Origin: Aquatica leii | Taxonomy: Eukaryota; Arthropoda; Insecta; Coleoptera; Lampyridae | Direction of reading: 5' to 3' | NCBI GenBank assembly: GCA_035610365.1 | Contig: CM069432.1 | Location: forward strand, 26,598,354 to 26,662,353 | Length of the DNA stretch: 64,000 nucleotides | Part shown: positions 11,097 through 22,118 of the stretch, piece after piece | Layout of the letters: each line of letters starts with the position of its first letter | Numbering within the stretch: position 1 is the stretch's first letter | Position numbers and translations under genes: made by a program | The notes under the pieces: generated by a model | Told to the model about the DNA's origin: nothing | Databases searched by the model: none | What the model saw: the letters and a program-made list of their open reading frames with translations, nothing else

Positions 11097-12721
11097 TTAT
11101 AATTCAGAAGTATGAATCTTGATAAAATATTTATTGAACACCTAGCTTAACTATAAGTGTTATAATGTTATTGATCCACAAATTCTTATATCTATTTATA
11201 CTAATTCTAATACATTTAATTGTAATTAAGGAATATAAGAAAGGACTTGTTTATGTGACATCTATAGAAAATATAAATCAGTTATTAGCTATGTAATTAT
11301 CCATTGTATGTTTTGACGATCATAATTATGTTCTTAAAGATTTTCTCTCATTAAATGTATCAACTATATCAACTGCAAATTTCTTTGAAAATATTGTATA
11401 TTATGTAAAAATTACTAAAACGAAAGTTTAACAACAATACTTAATGTTTTTTTGGTTTAAAAAAGTTAAATTGGCCTAATTGTACTTAAATTTTATAAAA
11501 GTTTTGATCGATTTGGTAAATCTTATTATATAAGGTTTATAATTATAAAAATTAAGTAAAACCATTGTAAAACATAACTAAGTTTTAACTTATTTATATG
11601 ATATTTCTTTATTTAAAAGTTTTTTTTATGGCGACACTGCAAATGCCGACAGAAAAATAAAATAAACAAAACGTAAACGTTAAAAATAATTCTTTGCAAT
11701 ACGAAATTGTTATCCTAAGTATACATAATAGTAAACTACTAAATAAGTAACCGTAACCTATTGAAAAAAATTAAAAATGTATAGGCACCTATTCAAGTAT
11801 ACTTAACTCGATTCTTCGAATGTCATAGTTTGTAGGTTTACGTACACAGCACTGCATATTGCAATCACGTGGTAACTTCCAGGTAACACTTTATTTTTGG
11901 TATAAAGATGTAAATACCGGATTCGTAAAGGAATTTGTGAGTTAACTTTACCGGTTACTTCTACCTGTTGATTATCCTATAAAACAGGCAGATTAAGAAA
12001 CGATCCTAAGAACTATGGCACCGGGTATAGTCTAACTTTTCTAATTGTTTGGTATAGATGGGTTGCCTAACAAATTGCTAATTATGTATAGAAATTATAC
12101 TAATGGCTTAACATACTTACATAAAATGTAGCATTATTTTATACTAATATGAAAAAAATGTTTCTTGTACATACGTTAAAGGCTCTGTAATACAAAGCTC
12201 AGAATGCAGAAAATTACTTGTTGAATACCGAATTCTTTACATATAAGAAGTTGCATTTCCTTATTTTAATTTTATTAAAGCTTGTTTTTTCAAAATAATA
12301 GGAGTATTTTTTCTAGCTATTTAACAACGAGCTTGGCTTAAAATCAACAATTTAATGCTGATATTGGCGTTTCAAAGTGAAGTAATATTAAAGAAATATT
12401 TAAAAATCCATCAGCAGTTTTAAAAAACATTTTTGTGTAACACGTGGTAGATTTTCTTCTGAAAAAACGTCATTAAAAGAGATATTGGCTTGACTTTTTG
12501 CTTCAATATCTAATAGGTTTTTCTTCATTATTATCACAATATTTTATATATGTAATTCTAGCAATATTCTATTTGATAAAATACGGAACCTTCTTTTCCA
12601 TGCTAACTTCTTTCAACAGAATTTCTACAATTTATTTAGGCTTCATTATAAAATTTTCCTGCTTTGGTATCACGATTGAAAAGTTGAGTTATTAAATCAA
12701 TTTTTCTGTCTATCGTCTGTT
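11097..12721. other. AT-rich non-coding stretch
   Basis: No gene, LTR or inverted repeat was recognised. The 65-codon frame near 12.5-12.7 kb is hydrophobic by base composition only and has no recognisable domain. Confidence 0.5.
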
Positions 12722-13375
12722 AACAGCAATATAAACCTATGTATCAGAAATAGATCGTTAATGACCCCTATTAATGAACGATTTTGAACCAAAGAATGAA
12801 TTTCTATTAATGAAAGATTTTGTATAGCAACCAATGAAATCATTAGCAACCACTGATTTAACCATATTGCGCGACTACTACATATAAGAACGGGTTACGT
12901 ATACTTTAGTTTTCTTATAACTTCACACGTTTTACTAACGTACAATCAACAGAATAATTTTAAAATAAACTCCTTTGTTAATCGTCGACAAATAATCTCA
13001 ACAATATTAACGCGTTCGCTCGCTACACTCGCTCACGTCGTTTAATAGCAATATCAACGTATAATAATGTATCAGAAATATATCGTTAATGACCCCTATA
13101 TAGAACGATTTTGAACCAATGATTCAATTTCTATTAATGAACGATTTTGTATAGCAACCTATAGAATCATTATCAACCACTGATTTAACGATATTGCGCG
13201 ACTACTAGATATAACAACGGGTTACGTATACTTTAGTTTTCTTATAACTTCACAGGTTTTACTAACGTACGGTCAACAGAAAAACTTTAAAACTAACTCG
13301 TTTTTCAATCGGCGACAAATAATCTTGACAATATTAACACGTTCGCTCACTGCGTTAAAATGTCTCGATTATGAA
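12722..13375 (+). repeat. Tandem duplication, two units of about 327 bp
   Basis: Two head-to-tail copies start at about 12722 and 13049. Shared landmarks keep a constant offset: GTATCAGAAATA at 12741 and 13069, and GGGTTACGTATACTTTAG at 12892 and 13219. By eye the copies are about 85-90% alike. Each unit ends in a GC-richer patch with CGTTCGCTC. No coding potential was seen. It may be a short satellite seed or part of a non-autonomous element. Confidence 0.85.
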
Positions 13376-13608
13376 TCTCAAAATTTTAACATTATCGTCA
13401 CCTACATTTAAAAAAAATAAGGTCATAGATACTGAGGAATCAAACCGTGGAAAATCTTGCAATCTTATAGAACCCCTCGTTGGACAGCTTACATTTCTTC
13501 ATGAGTAATAAGAAATTTTATGTATTTATGTCTCAATTTAAAAAAATGCTTGAGTTATTCTCAACAATACTTTAACCCTACGTTAGTCACCTATTAGTAT
13601 GTGACGTA

Positions 13609-14250
13609 CAGTCTTTGACAAATGTAATGTCCATCAGACACATAGGCAACCAAAGTATCACATTCACGATCGTAACCGAAGATTTATAAATAACAAGGAC
13701 GGTTGTTGCGTTGCGCTAATTTGAAAAGGTAGTATTGTTAACTGGCAAAAGTGGTCCACAATAGTAACTCTGATAAGGTGGAACTTGTATTACCTCTTTG
13801 TGACGATGCATAGTAGATATATTTACAAACATTAAAAAACGAGATATGCAAATATTAAATTGCTCAACGGGCGACAATATTACAATAATTATATATTATA
13901 AATTACACAAGTCTATTGTATAATTAGTAAGAAAAATAGATAGCTTGTTTTTAATACCAAACAATTCCGTTTTAAACGCCAATTGTGAATTTTGTATTTT
14001 TGAGAATAGATTAAAGGCGCATTTATATTTACTTTCCTTTAAATACGGTTTCCGACAAAATAGATTCTAAACGGTTTCTACCTATTCACATTACCCTTTT
14101 GAGCTAAACAGCCTAGATTCTATATCAAACATTTAAATTAATCAAAAGGAAAAAATGTAGTTTGATTTTGAACTAAAAAAATTTAAATTTTGTGTGTGGT
14201 AATATTATTTTGTTAAAAAACAGAAATAGCTAGGAGCGTTACCAATACTG
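13609..14250 (+). repeat. Left arm of long inverted repeat
   Basis: It pairs with 18733-19388. Landmarks present in both arms, inverted, are GACACATAGGCAACCAAA, GTTGCGTTGCGCTAATTTG, GGGCGACAATATTACAA, AAAATAGATTCTA and GAAATAGCT near the inner end. Identity is roughly 75-80% with indels, so the arms have diverged for some time. Confidence 0.85.
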
Positions 14251-15880
14251 CAACCAAAGCCACTGGTTGAACGCTAATGTATTACACCAATTTTTAATTT
14301 TGTATAGATTTTTCTAGTTTTAAGGTATTTACTCACTTGGGACACTGGTTCATGCAATTTAAACAGAATGGTGAATTCATTCAAAAGCAGATTTACATGT
14401 TATAAATATACTTTATTATATAAATGAATTAGATAGACACATTACCAATAATGACCAAAAATAGAAGACTTTATTCTTAATAACTATCAAAATAAAATAT
14501 TATATTCTTCATCTTTGTCTGTTTACTATATTTAAAACAGTTTTATTCCTCATTTGTTTTTAATTACGTTGTACTAAAAAAATTGTGACGTTAAAGCAGT
14601 CAACTTTAAGTTACATAAAGGTTTGAAATTTGAATAGTGGTTTCTTCACACAGTGTAATTATTTATTACGCGAAGTTACTAACATATTTTTTTTATTTTA
14701 AAAGCAATAAGTACAATTTATAGTTATGCAAGGCATTGAGATGATTAAGATATACAAATAGATGTTTGCGCATAAAAATAATTTATCACATAAACGACAA
14801 TCGACTTAAGAATAAATATGTAATCGTTTTATTAAAATACATCGCAGCAAAAAAGAGAAACATAATGTAAAGAAAAAATATTAATTTAACTAAGATGAAT
14901 AAACTACGTAAAGTGAACTTACAGAAAAGATGTTTCTGCAAGAATGAAAGGTAATATGAACAATATATGCAATATAACATGTAACCATATTTAAGTTATA
15001 CTAAAAATTACAACTTATTTATAAAATACACAATTCGTAATATGAAAGTTGATTGAATTCCCTATTGCACTAAATTGTAGAAATGACTTAAACTGAAGAT
15101 AAGAAATAAACTGACAAATGTCACCAACCTCTCACATAATTGGCTAATTGAAGATCGAAATATTAACATGCAGTCACTAATTTGGCCTGACAAATACCAT
15201 CCTTTGGCTTAAATATATAATGGCTAAATTGTAACAATTTAGGTAGTTAAAGATAACAGATGAAAGTTACATAATTGTGGTGTATAAATATAATCAAGTT
15301 ACTTTTCATATAAGAGAAGATAATTGAATGTAATATCGATAAACTGGTTATGAAACGTTTAAAACAAACTACAAGTTGACGTTTATCAATGATATTCCAT
15401 ACATAGCATTAATAGTTTATGGAAGATTGAAATAGTATGGAAATGAGATAATCAAAATATTTTAATTACAGATACATCATACCGCGATAATCAATGCGAA
15501 AGTAATTGGCACGACATGGTCGTGGTTCCGCGATTTGTAGTTAATTCATATATTTAGTTATAAAATTGATCTAAACAGAGAAATTAGCATCAAAAAAATT
15601 TACGTGTAAAGTATTAATCAGAATATGAATGTAACTCATTTATATTTTGGTTAATAAGAATTAAATTATTATTGTTTTATTACATATCAATAATTATCTA
15701 TGGACATGTAATATAAATGTAAGTAACAATATAATTATCTATGCAAAAAGAAAGGCAAATTAAACAAAAAATTAATGATTAACACCCTAACATTAAAAAT
15801 TAAACATAATATAAATGTGTTAATTTTTTGTTTAAGTTGAGCAAGGAAAAGTAATAAAGGCTAATTAATATTTTGTGTAG
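14251..15880. other. Interior spacer of the long-TIR element, left side
   Basis: AT-rich with no coding region found. It separates the left inverted arm from the 3' end of the Tc1-like transposase. Confidence 0.45.
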
Positions 15881-15984
15881 TATCAATCGGATTCAATACA
15901 AGCTTGAATGCGAGCAGGCATGTATTTACCAATCTTATTATTACCAATATTATTCAGGTGTAGAGTATTCCAAGTACGCATAAT

Positions 15985-16830
15985 ATTTGCGTGAAGTTGG
16001 TCTATATTTCAAATCATGATGTTATTTTCCCATTCACGCACAGCAGCTGTCCAGAGATTTTCGATGGGTTTCGATGGAGACCTGGCTGGCCACTCTATGA
16101 TGTGTATCTCTGGATGTTGTTCGAACCATTCTCGAACTATTTGTCTTCGATGAATGGGAGAGTTGCCTTGAACGAAAACTATTTCGCCTTCTGGATAAAT
16201 TGCCCTAACCGATGGTAACATAACATCTTCTAGTATGGACACATATTCCTCAGACGGAACCCTGAGTTTACTTGGACAAGCTCCCCCGGACATGCTTGGC
16301 TCATCCAGCTCCAATAACCTGTACTTATACGTCTAATGCCTTTTATGGGTTGGATATTTTCAAAATTGTATCTGGTACTATTCGCTCTCCACAGTGTTTT
16401 TTGGAAATCTTCCGAAAAGCAAAATGTTTTTTCGTCACTAAAAATTACAAGCTGCCAATTTCGTCTTGCGTTGGCTTGACAAAATTGTGCTTGACGTCGG
16501 GCATGTTCTTTCGTTATCAGTGGCTTTCTGGCAGGAATGCGACTGTGAATTTCAATACTGTGTAATTTCCTAACCTCAGTCCTGATATTTCCAAGTAAGC
16601 TGTAAATTATCTCTAATCATGGTAGACGTGCAAAATGGTCTTTCTGCGCAACATTGCCTTATGTTGTTCTCGTTATTATGATTTAAAATCCGGCGTCGTC
16701 CATTACGTTTTCTCGTTTGTAAGTGACGATTATTTTCGGCTCTCTTTTGTTCCCTTCGGATCCATCTCCAAACTTGCGTTGACTACAAAAAATAAGGGAG
16801 TCGTAAAATATAAGTGCAATTTCCCTTAAA
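15985..16830 (-). pseudogene. Tc1/mariner-like transposase, catalytic part
   Basis: The C-terminal 101-codon frame (16314-16009) carries EEYVSILEDVMLPSVRAIYP, then VFVQGNSPIH, and later WPARSPSKPIENLW. In intact relatives these read FVQDNSPxH and SPDLNPIEN. The second catalytic Asp is therefore Gly here, and the last acidic residue (Glu of PIEN) remains 35 positions downstream, consistent with DD34E spacing. Upstream, in shifted frames, FSDEKTFCFSEDF (about 16380-16450, first catalytic Asp) and NFENIQPIKGIRR can be read, and further decayed sequence continues to about 16830. Several frameshifts and the changed catalytic residue make it inactive. It lies inside the long inverted repeat, reading leftward. 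Confidence 0.8.
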
Positions 16831-17808
16831 TCGATTATGACGCCAAATAAAAACCTAAATGTCGTTATTATATTTGAGGAATTTCAAAAAATTTCCTGCA
16901 ATAAACAAATGTCTCAATTTTTATCTTGAAGTATTCTATTTCAATAAATGAATTAATATTAACTAATGCATACAATCGATTCTTTGATGTAAATCATTTC
17001 CATCAAATTAACAAATTAATGTCTCATATCAATGCTATGAACGTTTAATCAGTTGAAATTGATTGCCAAAAAAGTAATAATAGTTTGCAATGCCCTGGCG
17101 TTAGTTGTATGCATTCATTATTAAAGTATTTCTTAATTAACACTAAACGATGATCGTTTTATTTCCTGAGAAAAAAACTAAGTTTATTTCTTTGATTGCA
17201 TAGGTTTATAGAATAAAAAAATCTTGTTTTTGTGAGCTGGACACCGCGCCAAACAAATTTGTCGTGCATATTGTTATATATTATTCAATTATTGAAAATT
17301 AAACAATTATTAAACATATACAACAGTACAAAAATTTCCTTCACACTTCCGCTTTTGAGAAAAAGAAATGTTTGTGATGAAATATAGTAAGCATTAAAAC
17401 AAAATCAGAAATTTATAAACGATTTTCCGTCATAAAAATACGTGTATTAGCTAAAGTAAAAATAAATAAAGTTCTATGTGCAGGTCCAGTTTAAATAATA
17501 AATATAGAGCGCTAAATACTGGACTAGGATTACGAAAAATTAGTTTTCTGCAACATTCAATTTATAGGTTTGAGCGATAATCATGGCATGACTACTTGAA
17601 ACACGAAATAGAAATAATTTTTTTTAAATATACAGCGTTTTTCCAGAAAAAGCTAGTGTTCTCAAAAACGGGTGATTGTTACTAAACAGCACAGCATTTT
17701 ATTATTAGCTTCTTAGATATTTCAAAAATACGGATTTTATACTATAAACTTTATATGGCGACGCTTTAGGCACAAAAGCAAGATTAAATGACGTTCAATG
17801 ATTAAAAT
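16831..17808. other. Interior spacer of the long-TIR element
   Basis: About 1 kb without a recognisable gene lies between the catalytic half of the transposase and an apparent helix-turn-helix piece. It may be a later insertion that split the transposase, but no clear ends were identified. Confidence 0.4.
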
Positions 17809-17945
17809 TTCTATTTCGTTAAATAACTACAACCCAAGAGCAAATCAACCCTCTCTGCTATTTCAGTAACTGGAACACCGATCTCCCATAGCGCAACTAT
17901 TTTTCCTATGGTCTCCAAAGATACTAGCGATTTCCCAGAAGTCTA
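17809..17945 (-). pseudogene. Transposase N-terminal helix-turn-helix fragment
   Basis: The minus strand reads KSLVSLETIGKIVALWEIG followed by VPVTEIAERVD, then ends at a stop. The pattern 'KIVALWExGxxVxEIAERV' is the first helix-turn-helix of Tc1/mariner-type transposases, which binds the terminal repeats. It sits upstream (in minus-strand sense) of the catalytic fragment at 15985-16830 and is probably its displaced N-terminus. About 45 residues are readable. Confidence 0.55.
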
Positions 17946-18732
17946 GTTTTAAGAGACTTATTTCAAAACAAAACATTTTAACAGTGACAAATAAAAGAAG
18001 GTTCAAAAAAGGTAAAAAAAAGATATACTGATAGGTGTCAGTATGGTATGCGCTTATCTATAACTTTATTTTTAGACGTTTTCTTTCTCACTTATAATTA
18101 CACGTATACACTCATAAACCACTTTTCACATTTTAGGTAAGAAACCTTCAATCGATTCAATTGATATAGCTAAGGCTAAAGTATATTCTATAAGCATTAA
18201 TCTCAGTTCGCGTCAGCACTTTGATGTTTTGTGATACATCTGATTTTTGCTCAAGATACATCACAATAAATTTATCTAGCGGTATCAAATCTAAATACAA
18301 CGATTGTGTGAATTATTACATCGTTGTAAATGATGCATTATTTTTGATAATCCATTAATTAATGTATCATTTTTTTACAGGATGAAAATTTTATTGTATT
18401 ATTGCAATGTTACTTTAGAATATATTTTTATAGTTTGAAAAAAAGAAATATTTTTTATCAATTAAAAAAATAATTTTGAATGCATTCAGTAATACAATAA
18501 AAATTTACAACTACGATATTACGAATAACAACATAACTAAATTTATAGAAAAAACATTAAAATATTTTACTTTATTAAAGAATAAATAAAAAACTGATTT
18601 TTTGAATGACTAGTAAATAATAAATTTTGTGTATTGCAAAGTAAGTAAAAACAAATAAGAAATAAAATAGTTTTTTAAGTATTTTTAAACGTATTAACAA
18701 TAAATTATCTCGTTTTTAGTCATTATCTATGT
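17946..18732. other. Interior spacer of the long-TIR element, right side
   Basis: Very AT-rich with no coding region seen. A run of T and A tracts borders the inner end of the right arm. Confidence 0.45.
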
Positions 18733-19388
18733 TATCGAAGGTGCTCTAAGCTATTTCCTTTAAATAAAATTTTTATTTTATTTTTTTTTTTTTTTCAAAA
18801 TCAAAGTACTTTTTTTTCTTTTGGCTAATTTAAGTGATTGATATAGAATCTAGGCTGTTCAACTCAAAAAGGTAATATAAATAGGTAGACCATATAGAAT
18901 CTATTTTGTCGGAAACCGTAATCAAATTATGCAAATATAATGCGCCTTTAATTTATTGTCACAAATTCAAAATTCACAATTGCCGCTTGAAACGAAATTG
19001 TTAAATATTAATGACAAGATATCTATTTTTTTATTAATTATACATGTGAACAATATTTTGTAATATTGTCGCCCGTAGAGCATTTTATTATTTGCGTTTT
19101 TGAATTGAATTTAATTAGATTTTTGGTCTAATACAGGTAATATCAATTTTTAAGCTTTGTAAATATATTTGCTATGCTACGTCACTTAGAGGTAATACAA
19201 ATCCCACCTTATCAAAGTTGTTATTGTGAATCACTTTTACCAGTTAGCAATACTACCATTGCAAATTAGCGCAACGCAACATCTAATCGTCCTTCATGCG
19301 TCTTTATTTTTAAATCTTCGTTTACGATCGTGAACCTGATGTTTTGGTTGCCTATGTGTCCGAGGGACATTACTTTTGTCAAAAGCTG
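18733..19388 (-). repeat. Right arm of long inverted repeat
   Basis: This is the inverted partner of 13609-14250. It ends outward at CTG followed by TA. The inner end is recognisable by AGCTATTTCC at about 18747 opposite GAAATAGCT in the left arm. A poly-T tract near 18780-18795 corresponds to an A-rich segment of the left arm. Confidence 0.85.
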
Positions 19389-19678
19389 TACATAAATAAA
19401 TAAACGAATTCATTGAACATAATATGTGTATATTGTATATTCTCTAAACTATTTCCAATGAAATAAAATGTTTTCGATATCTATCTAGTTTTATTTGGCA
19501 CGGAGAAAATAAAAAGCCACCTGCATGTTTTTTAAAGGATTTATTGAAAGTTAATATGCGGTATTTGATTAAACAACAACTTTGGTGCAACTTTGGCAAA
19601 AAACACTTGTATTCTTTAGAACAAAACATAAAACATTAAAAAATTAACGTTTTAGATAACACTGAAAATATCAAATTT

Positions 19679-20995
19679 TTACTTGCTCAAGCAATCGGTA
19701 CAAGTGCCTTTCATATGTTTTTTGCAAGCAAACCTCCCGCACTTCACATATGATCTTCTAGATGATTTGTTTACATTTCGAGGACAAACATGGCAACGTC
19801 CGACATAATCGAGAGGTGGCAGATGAAGTGGAGGGGGAATATTTGTGGTACTCAGCAGGCATTGAGCACGTTGCCGTATTCCTTTTGGTAATTGGATGAT
19901 TCTTGATCTGACTTCAATTTGCGGTCTGATTAGTTCCCAAGCACACTTCTCAAGAAATTCGCTGCGCTTAAATTTGTCAAAGAGATGGTATGCCTTATGG
20001 ACGCAAAGAGCATTTATGCCAGAAATATTTAGTAGATCAAAAAACACTACGATTGGCCATCGACGTGTATTCCTTGCTACATCATAATTCTGGCATAACT
20101 GATCCACCAGATCTACACCAATTTTGGTGCGGTTGTAGTCAGTAATTATTTCTGGCTTCATGGCATCTCCTGTTGTTTCATCTATTGCGTAATCATGATG
20201 CATCGAGGATATCAATACCACTGACTTGTTTTTCTTCGGGCAGTATGACACCAGGGTACAAAAAAGGGAAGACCTCTCTTCGCGAGTCTTACGAGGTAAA
20301 AAATCTTGAGGGACCTCACGTCTGTTTTTTCTTACAGTACCTAAATATGTAAGCTTTTTCTTTAGCAAATTTTTGACGAGCGATTGACTACTAAACCAAT
20401 TGTCCCCAGTAATATTGCGATTGGTACCTGCAACTGGCTCTACCAATCGAAGAGTTATTTCTTCGGCGCTGTTACCTTGTTTGTATGGGCCTTCGGGCTG
20501 TGTTCCCACATATGTTTCCAAATTCAGGGTATAGGACGTTTTAGCATCTACTAGCGCGAACATTTTTATGCCATATTTGGCTGGCTTACTCGGGATGTAT
20601 TGTTTAAATGCACAACGTCCTCTAAAAGCTAATAATTGTTCATCTACAGTAAGATACTCACTCACAATAAAGTTGCTTTGAAAATTTCGAAAAGTTCTCT
20701 AATTGGGGCTAATTTATCAATCTCTTTCCGCTCATCTCTTGTACGCACGTCATCGAACCTTAGACATCTCATAAAAAAACCGAAATCGCTTCTCACTCAT
20801 TGCCAAGTAGCACGACTCAATTCCGCTTTCTTTGCAGTTATCCCGAATTCTGTGTACATTTTTTCTTGAGAGTGTCAATCAGAAACAAAATACCAATGAA
20901 AGCTTTCAGTATCATTAGTTTGCCTAGCATCTTGGTTTTTTTTGGTATTGACTTTGTACTTTTTGAATGTACACGTTTGTTGAAACGGTTATCAT
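19679..20995 (-). pseudogene. piggyBac-like transposase, long C-terminal frame
   Basis: A 328-codon frame without stops (20665-19679) starts in SEYLTVDEQLLAFRGRC. It holds all three expected acidic positions: VDEQLLAFRGRC, ITGDNWFSSQSL and TKIGVDLVDQLC. It ends in a Cys-rich finger (CHVC, KCGRFACKKH, CTDC), as in piggyBac family proteins. Upstream, one frameshift within CTTTTCGAAA separates a second piece with LRFDDVRTRDERKEIDKLAP at about 20690-20770. More decayed N-terminal sequence (LGKLMILKAFIGILF) reaches about 20990. The internal Met near 20665 is therefore not the true start. The catalytic core is better preserved than most TE genes in the window. Terminal repeats and TTAA sites were not identified. 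Confidence 0.85.
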
Positions 20996-21064
20996 CCTAA
21001 TAACAGTTTCATTCACAAATAACTTTAGTCATTCATAGAAAACTATAAATTAGTACGGAGGGTA

Positions 21065-21148
21065 GAAAAGTTGTCATTGGATTTAATGACAGCGAAAGTC
21101 AATGATCTATTGACAAGTGACGCTGTCCAAATCCAATGACAACTTTTC
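21065..21148. repeat. 84-bp hairpin (inverted repeat) abutting LINE sequence
   Basis: Left arm 21065-21094 begins GAAAAGTTGTCATTGGATTT and right arm 21121-21148 ends AAATCCAATGACAACTTTTC. The first 20 bases of the arms pair perfectly, the next few are imperfect, and ACAGCG pairs with CGCTGT at the inner end. The spacer itself contains a weaker palindrome, GTCAATGATCTATTGAC. It replaces the RT sequence expected after the residues FFQMKAG of the LINE to its right, so it marks a junction. Confidence 0.85.
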
Positions 21149-22118
21149 CTGCTTTCATCTGAAAAAAGTTTGATTCCACTCGATTTATTTTAACTATTCC
21201 ATTTACTGTTTTACGGATACTTTTTATCACTCTTATTAATTTTATTGGAACCTTTAGTTCTTTTAGGCAATCCCATATTATTTCCCGCTGCATTGAATCG
21301 AAGGTTAATGAATGTAATATTTCTTGGCCTTTTTCTTCTTTTTTTCTATTACACTTCTCAATATGTGGAAGTTATCGTGCGTTCCTGTTCTAAATGCAGC
21401 CTGTTCTTTTTCAAGTCTATTGTCAATGTATTTTATAAGTTTTCTTTTTATTATTTTGGTGTATAATTTAAAGGTGGTGGAGAAGATGCATATAGGTTTA
21501 TAGTTTTCAGTCCACATACTCTCCTTTCTTGTAAATTGGAATGATAATGTTATTTTGCCACTTTTGTGGGATTTCTTCTGTCTTCCCTGTTTGTTTGAAT
21601 ATATTTAGTAGCCATTTCTCTTCCTTTCTCTCCTAGGAATTTTATCATCTTTAGTTTTATTTCGTCTTGTCCACTTGCCTTTCTTAGTTTGATGGTTTTC
21701 ATTGCTTCATCTAGTTCTTCTGTATTTATATCCTCTAGAGTTTCTTTTTCTTTCATTATTTCCTTATCTTCCACTGCATTTCTAGTGATCTCCTTTCCAT
21801 TTGCTCTTATTTCTATTCCAAATTTGATCGAGAAGAATTCTGTCCATATTTTAGTATGCTTTTAATATCTGTTTTTAATTCATTCTTTTTGTTTTTTATT
21901 CCTTTTATTATTTTTTTTATTTCCCTTCATACTTCTTACATTTCTTTTCCGAAGTCTTCCTAGCTTTTTCTCTTTGCTTCTCGTACCGCTTTCTTTGTTA
22001 TATTTCTTTTACTTATGTATATAAGTCTGTCTACTTCTCGTTTTGTTTCTTGATATTTTTTCCATGCCATTTTTTTGTTTTTGACAGATTTTTTTACTTT
22101 TTGATTCCACCACGCTGT
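21149..22118 (-). pseudogene. Non-LTR retrotransposon (RTE-like/CFDP2-like) reverse transcriptase part
   Basis: Read leftward, this begins with AWWNQKVKKSVKNKKMAW (about 22060-22118), the usual linker between endonuclease and RT in these LINEs. A basic region KREVDRLIYISKRNITKKAV follows. The frame at 21774-21550 contains EELDEAMKTIKLRKASGQDE, the RT entry block KAxGxDE. The frame at 21517-21305 has ENYKPICIFSTTFKLYTKII and EQAAFRTG. The segment 21293-21150 has LKELKVPIKLIRVIKS and FFQMKAG. The YADD palm and thumb should follow but are missing, because sequence changes at the hairpin at 21065-21148. Several frameshifts separate the blocks. Confidence 0.8.

Larger units (their letters stand above)
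13609..19388 (-). mobile_element. Long-terminal-inverted-repeat element of Tc1/mariner type
   Basis: Two arms of about 640-655 bp, inverted to each other, bound a 4.5-kb interior. The outermost bases are CAGTCTTTGACAAATGTAAT on the left and, read inward on the opposite strand, CAGCTTTTGACAAAAGTAAT on the right. Both ends are directly flanked by TA (13607-13608 and 19389-19390). TA target duplication and a CAG start are the Tc1/mariner pattern, and the interior holds minus-strand Tc1-like transposase pieces. The total of 5.8 kb is large for the group, so later insertions inside are likely. Strand refers to the transposase. Confidence 0.7.

Noticed and set aside
12722-13375. CRISPR-like array
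   Set aside because: There are only two long tandem units with no short-repeat/spacer alternation, and the genome is eukaryotic.
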